DNA of 20,229 nt from assembly GCA_027483425.1 (NCBI GenBank), contig JAIXUR010000171.1, positions 1-20,229 on the forward strand. Direction: 5' to 3'. This document shows, in pieces, positions 1 through 6,678 of the stretch; the first letter of the stretch is position 1, and each line of letters opens with the position of its first letter. This DNA is from Cyanobacteriota bacterium. GTDB lineage: Bacteria > Cyanobacteriota > Cyanobacteriia > Phormidesmidales > Phormidesmidaceae. A program made the position numbers and the translations under genes. The notes beneath the pieces were generated by a model that did no database searches, was not told the DNA's origin, and saw only the letters and a list, made by a program, of their open reading frames with translations.

Positions 1-1788
1 GTAGGCTTCGAAGCGACTGTGCAGCTCCACCGGAGAGAGCACCCCTTCCTGGGTGAACAACTCTTCGATGTACTTTTCTTTAAGCACCGGCAGGGCATCG
101 GCGGTGGTTCTGAGATTAGCCAGACCCCGCTCAGTGACCGCCATTTCATGCCATTCGCTGGAGTAGCCATTGCCGTTGAAGACAACCGCACCGTGATCAC
201 GAATGATATCTTTCAGAATGTCGTTGATAGCCACATTCAGCTCGACACCGCTCGATAGCTTGGCCTCTAGCTGGTCGGCCATCCAGTCGAGGGAGTCGGC
301 CATGATGGTGTTCATGGCGACCAACGGCCCAGATACGGACTGGCCCGAACCTACGGCCCGAAACTCGAAACGGTTGCCGGTAAAGGCAAAGGGAGAGGTG
401 CGGTTGCGATCGCCCGGATCCTTCGGAAACAGCGGCAGGGTGTCTACACCCAGGTTCATCACCCCTTTGCTCGCCGAACCCGTCACCTCACCACTGGCAA
501 TCTGGTCGAAGACGTCTTGCAGCTGGGTGCCCAAATAGATCGAGATAATCGCCGGAGGCGCTTCGTTGGCCCCCAGACGGTGGTCGTTACTGGCCGTGGC
601 AATGACCGCCCGCAGCAGGGGGCCGTATTTGTGTACACCACGAATAACCGCACCACAGAACACCATAAACTGGACATTGCTGTGGGGGTTGTCACCGGGA
701 TCCAGTAGGTTGCCCTGGGTGGGGTTACCCACCGACCAGTTGACGTGCTTACCCGACCCGTTGATGCCAGCAAAGGGCTTTTCATGGAGCAGGCAAACAA
801 AGCCGTGCTTTTTGGCCGTGTTGCGCAGCAGCGTCATCATCAACTGCTGGTGGTCACTGGCTACGTTAGCCGCCTCAAAGAAGGGGGCGATTTCAAACTG
901 GCCAGGGGCCACTTCGTTGTGGCGGGTTTTAGCCGGAATGCCCAGGCGGTAGAGTCGTTCCTCCACATCCTGCATGAACACCTGTACCCGCTCGGGAATA
1001 GCCCCAAAGTAGTGATCGTCGAACTGCTGACCCTTGGCCGGAGACTTCCCAAAGAGAGTACGGCCCGCCAGCAGCAGATCGGGGCGCACGCTGGCAAAGT
1101 TGGCATCGACTAGAAAGTACTCTTGCTCAGCTCCACAGCTGGAGTTAACCGTTGCCACCTCAGTGTTGCCCAGCAGCTTGAGTACCCGCGTAGCCGCCTT
1201 GCTCATGGCCGCGTTAGAGCGGAGCAGCGGGGTTTTCTTGTCCAGCGCTTCGCCAGTCCAGGAGACAAACACCGTGGGAATGCACAGGGTGACCCCGTTG
1301 TCGGTCTCCATCACAAAGGCGGGGCTGGTTACATCCCAGGCGGTGTAGCCGCGAGCCTCAAAGGTAGAGCGAATACCACCGTTGGGGAAGGACGAACCAT
1401 CGGGCTCACCCTGCACCAGCACCTTGCCAGCAAACTCTGAAATGACGGACCCATCACCCTGCACCGAAATAAAGCCATCGTGCTTTTCAGCGGTGATGTT
1501 GGTGAGGGGATAAAACATGTGAGAGTAGTAGAGCGCTCCCTTGGAGATCGCCCAGTCTTTCATCGCTACCGCCACGACATCGGCTACCGAGACATCAAGG
1601 GGGGCACCAGTCTTAACGGTTTTGTACAGCGACTTAAACACGGCCTTGGGCAAACATTCCTGCATCTTGGCCAAGGTAAATACATCCTTGGCCCAAAGAT
1701 CCTCTAGTCGCCCCGGATTCTTGAGGGGAAGGGGCTGACGATTGGTAATATTCGCAATGGCCTGGGAACGCAATTCATTTCCACTCAT
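1..1788 (-). CDS. glnN: Glutamine synthetase type III, 3' end beyond window
   Basis: Catalyses ATP-dependent glutamate + ammonia to glutamine in the cytoplasm. The 596 codons in the window run open to the left edge; the family is usually about 720-730 aa, so roughly the last 130 residues are missing here by truncation of the window, not of the gene. GSIII hallmarks read from the translation: AEQEYFLVD near residues 220-228, the run HNEVAPGQFEIAP near 290-302 (metal and glutamate binding), SDHQQ near 311-315, and GINGSGKH near 341-348 (ATP/glutamate site). The start at 1788 is set by a good ribosome binding site, TAGGAG, ending about 6 nt upstream of the ATG, and by the family-like N-terminus MSGNELRSQAI. 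In other cyanobacteria glnN is a nitrogen-starvation gene under NtcA; a weak NtcA-like site lies about 80 bp upstream. It is the last leftward gene of this window and is separated by 816 bp from the next one, so it probably has its own promoter. Confidence 0.96.
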   Translation of the reverse strand, partial: MSGNELRSQAIANITNRQPLPLKNPGRLEDLWAKDVFTLAKMQECLPKAVFKSLYKTVKTGAPLDVSVADVVAVAMKDWAISKGALYYSHMFYPLTNITAEKHDGFISVQGDGSVISEFAGKVLVQGEPDGSSFPNGGIRSTFEARGYTAWDVTSPAFVMETDNGVTLCIPTVFVSWTGEALDKKTPLLRSNAAMSKAATRVLKLLGNTEVATVNSSCGAEQEYFLVDANFASVRPDLLLAGRTLFGKSPAKGQQFDDHYFGAIPERVQVFMQDVEERLYRLGIPAKTRHNEVAPGQFEIAPFFEAANVASDHQQLMMTLLRNTAKKHGFVCLLHEKPFAGINGSGKHVNWSVGNPTQGNLLDPGDNPHSNVQFMVFCGAVIRGVHKYGPLLRAVIATASNDHRLGANEAPPAIISIYLGTQLQDVFDQIASGEVTGSASKGVMNLGVDTLPLFPKDPGDRNRTSPFAFTGNRFEFRAVGSGQSVSGPLVAMNTIMADSLDWMADQLEAKLSSGVELNVAINDILKDIIRDHGAVVFNGNGYSSEWHEMAVTERGLANLRTTADALPVLKEKYIEELFTQEGVLSPVELHSRFEAY

Positions 1789-1868
1789 AGCAATCTCCTA
1801 GTAACTAGAGGCGTTATTCCGGCTGTGTCCAAGTTGTGGAGCAGGGACATAGCTCATCAAGTCAATCC

Positions 1869-1882
1869 GTAAAATTCGTCAC
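1869..1882 (-). promoter_or_regulatory. Candidate NtcA box upstream of glnN
   Basis: On the minus strand the site reads GTG-N8-TAC, matching 5 of the 6 fixed bases of the NtcA consensus GTA-N8-TAC, and lies about 80 bp upstream of the glnN start codon. Regulation of glnN by NtcA is known in other cyanobacteria. Against it: no clear TAN3T box lies at the usual 20-24 bp downstream (the nearest, TATGTC, is 17 bp away and imperfect), and a 5/6 match can arise by chance. Confidence 0.3.
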
Positions 1883-2475
1883 TCTAACGATCTGAACGGG
1901 ATAGTCAAAGGCGGGTGCAAAGGAGCGATCGCGGGCGGCGGAACACCCCAAAACAGGCCCACGATCGGCAATATCAACACCTAGGGTAAATTCCCCATAC
2001 TCTGAACTAGAAAAGCCTGAGAAGCGAACCGCAAAGAATCGTCCGGTAGCCCCAGAGCAAACCTAGGAATCGGCAACCCCTTAACGGGAAATTCCTGACC
2101 GCAGTGCTTAATCCAGAGCAATCTAAACGAACCTCGCAGACAAATATGACCACTCAGGATAGGTAAGGGCAACCATCTATCATAGACATATCCAATAGAG
2201 ACAATTGATCCCGAACAAGTTCAGAATCAACCACTCTAGCAACTCTTTTAACGAGTATAAAGACCTAGGAACCCTCAATAAACCCATAAATTTATCTGAC
2301 GATCCTGGATACTTCAACCTGCAATGTTTGCCCACCAAAACCTTTGGGGTCGGTTGGCAACTACACAGGTACCCTAAAAAGTTACACTCCGGGATAGTAA
2401 AGGCAAAGCAGGGCCGCTTTTGTATTGGTTAATACGGTTGACCCTGAAGCGACTAGGAATCAAGCCTAGATTTCC

Positions 2476-2513
2476 GATCGCCGAGAAACAGCTCTAGGAT
2501 TTCCTCGGTGATC
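2476..2513. repeat. Inverted repeat (stem-loop) in the glnN upstream region
   Basis: GATCGCCGAGAAA pairs with TTTCCTCGGTGATC across a loop of about 11 nt; the core 10-bp stem contains one G-T wobble. A direct repeat ACAGCTCTA (2488-2496 and 2517-2525) overlaps its right half. There is no T-run, so it is not a standard intrinsic terminator. It may be an RNA structure or a protein site; function unknown. Confidence 0.45.
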
Positions 2514-2604
2514 AGGACAGCTCTATCGATGGATAGCGTCACCCTGAAGCAGTCTGCCCCCGCCTTAAGCCAGTCCGATGGCCCTAAGGGCAAGCTGCAC
2601 CGGG

Positions 2605-3174
2605 TTAATCGAGCTGGCCATGGTAGCCCGTTACCAGCCGACTGCCGTCTTTAAAGATATGCACCTCAATCTGGTCGCTAGCCCAGTTAATCCGGCTTTG
2701 TAGCACCGGGTTAAACACCCGCACCCGCTGATTGCGCGACGAGACCGGCGAGGTCGGGTCGTGGAGGGCTAGAGACTCTACAAAGGGGCCGTCTACCAAA
2801 ATATCGAGCTGATCCAGCAAGGTCTGAGCCCCCGGCGGCGCATCCGAGGACTGTAGCTCGGCAAGGGTAAAGCCTGAGAATGCCATGGTGTTGAGCCCTG
2901 CCGCCTTAATCCGCTGCGCCACCGCCGCCAGGGCCGTCGCCTGCCAGAAGGGCTCACCCCCTGAAAAGGTTACCCCCTCGTTCAGAGGATCGGCCAAAAT
3001 ACGCTCGACCAGCTCATCTACCGTTACGATTTGGTTGGGCTCAAAGGGCCAGGAGGCTGGGTTAAAGCAGCCGGTGCAGGCTCTGAGACAGCCCTGCACC
3101 CAGACCACCGCACGACTGCCCGGGCCATTGACTTCGGAACGATTGACGTAGCCCATGATGTTTAGAGTGACCAT
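2605..3174 (-). CDS. NrdG-like small radical SAM protein (4Fe-4S single-cluster family)
   Basis: A 189-aa protein with the radical SAM triad C29-X3-C33-X2-C36 (CLRACTGC) followed by FNPASW, and the SGGEP motif (S-adenosylmethionine amino-group binding) near residues 95-99. This layout fits the compact NrdG/Fer4_12 group, which includes the activase of anaerobic ribonucleotide reductase and other glycyl-radical activases. Start at 3174 is preceded by GGAGAGG about 11 nt upstream; an internal ATG at codon 7 is possible. No class III reductase (nrdD) or other glycyl-radical partner is in the window, so the substrate is not known. It follows the nitronate-monooxygenase-like gene on the same strand by about 97 bp and may belong to the same transcript as the oxygen-independent BchE-type cyclase. 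The family assignment is firm; the specific role is inference. Confidence 0.85.
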   Translation of the reverse strand: MVTLNIMGYVNRSEVNGPGSRAVVWVQGCLRACTGCFNPASWPFEPNQIVTVDELVERILADPLNEGVTFSGGEPFWQATALAAVAQRIKAAGLNTMAFSGFTLAELQSSDAPPGAQTLLDQLDILVDGPFVESLALHDPTSPVSSRNQRVRVFNPVLQSRINWASDQIEVHIFKDGSRLVTGYHGQLD

Positions 3175-3271
3175 GGTACAAAAATCCTCTCCCGTGACGA
3201 TCCAAATAACGCCCCAATAACGCCCGCCCGATCTCCCTGGTGACCCTTAGATCGTCTTAGGGCTGGCCCTT

Positions 3272-4408
3272 CTATGCTCCTACCAGATCGGCCATGACCT
3301 CTGCCACCGGCTGAATGCGATCGCTTTGTCCGACATGATTGCCCGCAAACACCAGACCGTTTTCCACGTCGCCCCGGCAGGCGCGATCGAGGGCGCGGAG
3401 AATGCAGTAGGTTTCGCGGCGATCGCGGAATTTGCAGACCTGCAAGCAGTTGGCAAAACACTGATCCTTCGCACCGGGAGCTTCGCCCGCCTCTATGCGA
3501 TCGACAAAGGCGTTGCGCAGGGCGCGACCGGGTAGTCCGACCGGGCTAGGTACAAGGACAACATCCGCTGGGCTGGCATGGAGGTGAAACTCTTTGTAGC
3601 GTAGGTCGGCGTCGCACTCGTCGGTGGGGATGAAGCGGGTGCCGATCTGTACACCGCTGGCACCTAGGGATAGGGCGTGGAGGAGGGTAGCGCGATCGTA
3701 TACACCCCCCGCTGCAATCACCGGCATGGGCGTCTCGAAGGTCTCTGCCAGATAGGTCACCAGCGCTGGAATAACAGCCTCAGCGCCAATCGCCGGATCG
3801 CCTAATTCCTCTGCCTTGGCCCCTAGGTGCCCGCCCGCCGACTGGGGATCTTCGACCACAAAAGCATCGGGTAGGCGATTGTACTGCCGCTGCCACTTTT
3901 TGCAGATCACCTGGGCGGCCCGCAGGCTGGAGATAATCGGCACCAGGGCCACCTCAGGGTGGTGGGCGGTGAGTCCAGGCAGGTGCAAGGGCAACCCCGC
4001 CCCAGAAAAAATCAGGTTCACACCGTTCTCTACGGCGGTCTGCACCAGGGTTTCGTAGTCACGCGCCGCCACCATGATGTTGACGCCGAGAATACCTTCT
4101 GGACTCAGGACCCGGGCCTTTTGCAGCTCGTCGATCAGGGCTAGGCGGTTGGCTTCAAAAAAGCGGGCCTGGCGAAGTTTAGGGTTTTTCTCCTCGATGT
4201 CAAAGTAGGGCGATCGCATGCCCAGGCCCACGGCAGAAATAACGCCGATGCCGCCAGCATTGGCCACCGCCGCCGCCAGGCCAGCGCCCGAAACACGAAT
4301 GCCCATGCCGCCCTGGACGATGGGGTAAGGGGCGGTGTAGAGCCCAATGGGGAGGGAGGGAAGGGTCTGCATGGGTAAATAAATAGAGTGATGGGGGGAT
4401 GGAGACAT
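3272..4408 (-). CDS. Nitronate monooxygenase / 2-nitropropane dioxygenase-like FMN protein
   Basis: A TIM-barrel FMN enzyme of the NPD/NMO family. Visible motifs: PIVQGGMG near residue 29-36 at the first strand, VEDPQSAGGHLG (the AGGH loop that usually supplies the active-site His), and AAGGVYD plus GASGVQIGTRF, the phosphate-binding part of the flavin site. The C-terminal part has a cysteine cluster (C-X3-C-X3-C, then YC about ten residues later, around residues 317-335), seen in a subset of the family and not needed for classical nitronate oxidation. Neither candidate start has a clear ribosome site; the downstream ATG at 4372 (MQTLPSLPIGLY, 366 aa) may be the true start because the first 12 residues look unlike the family. 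It lies 52-88 bp behind the BchE-type gene on the same strand, suggesting cotranscription. The physiological substrate is unknown. Confidence 0.88.
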   Translation of the reverse strand: MSPSPHHSIYLPMQTLPSLPIGLYTAPYPIVQGGMGIRVSGAGLAAAVANAGGIGVISAVGLGMRSPYFDIEEKNPKLRQARFFEANRLALIDELQKARVLSPEGILGVNIMVAARDYETLVQTAVENGVNLIFSGAGLPLHLPGLTAHHPEVALVPIISSLRAAQVICKKWQRQYNRLPDAFVVEDPQSAGGHLGAKAEELGDPAIGAEAVIPALVTYLAETFETPMPVIAAGGVYDRATLLHALSLGASGVQIGTRFIPTDECDADLRYKEFHLHASPADVVLVPSPVGLPGRALRNAFVDRIEAGEAPGAKDQCFANCLQVCKFRDRRETYCILRALDRACRGDVENGLVFAGNHVGQSDRIQPVAEVMADLVGA

Positions 4409-4460
4409 GATGAGGGTTAGCGCTTAGGGGCTTCACGGGGCTTCATGGGGTAGGGCTGCT

Positions 4461-6431
4461 CTAGGGGGTGGCCGCTATGGCAGGAATCGGGGTGGTGGGG
4501 TGGTAATCCCGAATCTGTTCTGCCAGGGTGGTCATGGGGCTTTGCCTGGGGCAGTGGGCCGCCCCGAGAGCGTTCAGACCTGTGGGGTTATCGGTGAGCA
4601 CCACGAGCTTGAGCGGCTGGCAGGGGTTTTGGGCCTGCACTCGCTGAATAAAGTCGGCGATCGCCATGTCGGGCAGCGGGGCCGTCACCACCACCACATC
4701 CACCCCGATCGAGTCGAGCAGCACCAGACCGGTTTCGCCGTTGGTGGCTTCGCTGGCGACCTCCAGGCCGGGCTGCGATCGCAACCCCTGGCGCAGGGCC
4801 AGACGACTGCGTTCGTCGCCATCGACAATCACCACCTGAATATCGGTTTCCGCCGGTTCCTCAGAAAAGGTGGGGAGCGTACTGGGGCCACCACAGGCGG
4901 CGACTTCGGTAAACTCCACATCCGTCAGCTTGGCGGCCTTGATCTGGGCCATCGCCTCGGCGGAGAGAATGCGGGCGTCGTCAAAGCCAAAGTCGATCTC
5001 CGCATGCAGGCCCCTGCGCTTCACCCGGCTGAGGTTGTAGAACCGCTTGTTCCAGGTGGTTTGCACAAAGGCCCAGAGGCAGCCCAGCAGGTAGCGGCGC
5101 TTAAACGAGTCGCGCTCCCACCAGTACTCCCAAAACTTCCAGCCGTAGAAGCGGGCGTAGTTGCGCAGCACCCCTTGCAGCACTCCCTCCCGCGTCATAT
5201 GGTCGGGCTTAATAATCGGCGTCACAAAGTTGTAGTGGGAGTAGTCGCGAATCTCCACCTTATCTTCGAGATCCTGAAACAGCTCGGCGAAGGGCCAGGG
5301 GGTGTACATGTTCCAGTTGGCCATGTCGGCCCCCCAGTCGCGGGCCATGCGGTAGGTTTCTTCGATGGTTTCGGGGGTTTCGTTGGGCAGCCCCATGATG
5401 AACTGCACCTCCGCCAAAATACCGTTGTCGCGCAGCAGCTTGACAGCCCGCTTGTTGTCGGCAATGGTGGTCTCTTTGCGAAACACGTTCAGGTTGAGCT
5501 GGGCCGCCGCCTCGGTGCCGAGGGAAACATGCACCAGGCCCGCTTTGCGGTAGAGCGGCAGCTCGGCCTCGTCGCGCAGAATGTCGGTGACGCGGGTGTT
5601 AATGCCCCAGTGGACAGGCAGGTTGCGCTCAACCAGTTCTTCGCACAGGGCCACAAACCGAGCCTTGCTAATGGTGGGTTCTTCATCCGCCAGAATGAAA
5701 AAGCCGATGTTGTGGTCTTTTACCAGGCGTTCAATTTCATCGACAAACAGCTTGGGTTTGCGGGCGCGGTACTTGCGCCAAAACTTCCACTGGCAGCAGA
5801 ATCGGCAGCGAAAGGGGCAGCCTCTGGCAAAGTTGGGCACCGCTACCCGCACGTTCAGCGGCGTGTAGATATAGGTGTCCCAATCCAGCAGGGTCCAGTC
5901 AGGGCTGAGGGTGTTGAGGTCGCGAATGGGGGGATGGGCCGGGGTCGCCACCACCTGGCCAGCGTCATCCCGGTAGGCTAGGCCTAGAATAGACTCGCGA
6001 TCGCGGCGGTCTCTGCCCTCGGCGATCGCCCGCAGCAGGTTGACGCTAATCTCCTCCCCCTCCCCCCGAATGATGTAGTCCACCCAGGGCGCTTCCCCCA
6101 GCACCTCCCGGTACATAAAGGTGGGGTGCACGCCCCCCATGATCGTCACCGCCTCAGGGCAGACCGCTTTAGCAATGTGCAGAGTGGTCTGGGACTTGTA
6201 GATCATCGGGGTGATGGCGGTGGCCATGACCACGTCCGGCTGGTACTCGGCGATCATCGCCGCCAGGGGCTCGTCGTCGATGTAGTGGGTCATGGCGTCG
6301 ATGAAGCGAATTTCGCTAAAGCCAGCTGCCTTTAGGGCACCGCCCACGTAGGGCACCCAGCTAGGTGGCCAGTTGCCCGCAATTTCTGCACCGCCCGCAT
6401 GGTAGTTGGGCTGAATCATCAGGATGCGCAT
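4461..6431 (-). CDS. bchE: BchE/ChlE-type oxygen-independent Mg-protoporphyrin IX monomethyl ester cyclase with C-terminal pseudo-receiver domain
   Basis: Forms the isocyclic E ring of (bacterio)chlorophyll without O2, using cobalamin, SAM and a 4Fe-4S cluster. Domain order in the 656 aa: N-terminal B12-binding Rossmann domain (about 1-190), beginning with a BchE signature (IQPNYHAGGAEIAGNWPP, 6-23) and GGVHPTFMY at 99-107; radical SAM core with C205-X3-C209-X2-C212, then FILADEEPTI (245-254), WGINTRVTDILRD and HVSLGTEAAAQL, all as remembered from purple-bacterial BchE; and the ACGG motif at 512-515 where BchE normally ends. Beyond this comes an extra receiver-like domain (531 to about 640) with D537/D539/E540, but Thr583 at the phospho-acceptor place and no conserved Lys. 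Start is supported by TAGGAG about 8 nt upstream. It follows hemN on the same strand across a repeat-filled 244-bp spacer. Family confidence is high; activity in this organism and the role of the tail are inference. Confidence 0.93.
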   Translation of the reverse strand: MRILMIQPNYHAGGAEIAGNWPPSWVPYVGGALKAAGFSEIRFIDAMTHYIDDEPLAAMIAEYQPDVVMATAITPMIYKSQTTLHIAKAVCPEAVTIMGGVHPTFMYREVLGEAPWVDYIIRGEGEEISVNLLRAIAEGRDRRDRESILGLAYRDDAGQVVATPAHPPIRDLNTLSPDWTLLDWDTYIYTPLNVRVAVPNFARGCPFRCRFCCQWKFWRKYRARKPKLFVDEIERLVKDHNIGFFILADEEPTISKARFVALCEELVERNLPVHWGINTRVTDILRDEAELPLYRKAGLVHVSLGTEAAAQLNLNVFRKETTIADNKRAVKLLRDNGILAEVQFIMGLPNETPETIEETYRMARDWGADMANWNMYTPWPFAELFQDLEDKVEIRDYSHYNFVTPIIKPDHMTREGVLQGVLRNYARFYGWKFWEYWWERDSFKRRYLLGCLWAFVQTTWNKRFYNLSRVKRRGLHAEIDFGFDDARILSAEAMAQIKAAKLTDVEFTEVAACGGPSTLPTFSEEPAETDIQVVIVDGDERSRLALRQGLRSQPGLEVASEATNGETGLVLLDSIGVDVVVVTAPLPDMAIADFIQRVQAQNPCQPLKLVVLTDNPTGLNALGAAHCPRQSPMTTLAEQIRDYHPTTPIPAIAATP

Positions 6432-6471
6432 GGGAGTCTCCTAGAGGGAGCGAGGTGATGGGGTGGAGGGG

Positions 6472-6497
6472 TAGGGCAGACCTAGGTGTCTGCCCTA
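6472..6497. repeat. 10-bp-arm palindrome upstream of the BchE-type gene
   Basis: TAGGGCAGAC and GTCTGCCCTA are perfect inverted arms around a 6-nt centre, itself close to CCTAGG. It sits about 40 bp upstream of the BchE-type start codon, so it lies in the leader or promoter of that gene, and is followed by a second palindrome. It may be a REP-like repeat, an operator or an RNA hairpin; there is no T-run. Confidence 0.5.
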
Positions 6498-6500
6498 GGT

Positions 6501-6528
6501 GCAGGGGCCAACGGTTGTTCGCCCCTGC
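6501..6528. repeat. REP-like palindrome (GCAGGGGC/GCCCCTGC)
   Basis: Perfect 8-bp arms around a 12-nt centre. The sequence resembles the GTAGGGGCGAAC type of interspersed palindrome that is frequent between cyanobacterial genes. It is adjacent to the 6472-6497 palindrome and to a MITE, showing repeated insertion of small repeats in the hemN-bchE spacer. Confidence 0.5.
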
Positions 6529-6542
6529 GAGGTTGTTTACCC

Positions 6543-6678
6543 TTAGAGGGTGTTTGAAAAGTCAAAGAGCGTCTCAGGTTATACCTAGGTCGTAGGCTAA
6601 TATCCTCAAAAATCAGCGTTTTTGCTGTCTCTTGGTGGCAAATCAGACCTGGGACAACCCTTTTCAAACACCCTCTTA
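6543..6678. mobile_element. 130-bp MITE with 16-bp terminal inverted repeats and TTA target duplication
   Basis: Perfect 16-bp terminal inverted repeats: GAGGGTGTTTGAAAAG at 6546-6561 and its reverse complement at 6660-6675. They are flanked by a 3-bp direct repeat TTA at 6543-6545 and 6676-6678. The 98-bp interior has no credible coding capacity, so the element is non-autonomous. A TNA-type 3-bp duplication and ends of this kind fit the IS5 superfamily (IS1031-like); that assignment is from memory. The right TTA is, on the minus strand, the TAA stop codon of hemN, so the insertion landed on the stop codon and regenerated it. Confidence 0.8.

Larger units (their letters stand above)
1789..2604. 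other. 816-bp intergenic region between the NrdG-like gene and glnN
   Basis: No convincing gene. Two short open frames (1981-2172 minus, 2205-2432 plus) have no family resemblance and no good ribosome binding site. The region is less GC-rich than its neighbours and contains small dyads: ATAAATTTAT at 2286-2295, GTATT-GGTT-AATAC at 2422-2435, CTAGG/CCTAG around 2453-2469, the larger inverted repeat at 2476-2513, and GCCCT-A-AGGGC at 2581-2591 just past the NrdG-like stop codon. It must contain the glnN promoter. No tRNA or riboswitch was recognised. Confidence 0.6.

Noticed and set aside
1789..2000. Glutamine-sensing riboswitch before glnN
   Set aside because: I looked for the conserved glnA-RNA elements near the start and did not find the full set; a partial resemblance in GGAATAACGCC is not enough.
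1981..2432. Two small open frames (minus 1981-2172, plus 2205-2432) in the glnN spacer
   Set aside because: No ribosome site, no family resemblance, and composition typical of noncoding spacer.
4500..5981. 493-codon open frame on the plus strand
   Set aside because: Exactly opposite the BchE-type gene; composition is Gly/Val/His-rich shadow sequence with no family resemblance, while the minus strand encodes a clear conserved enzyme.
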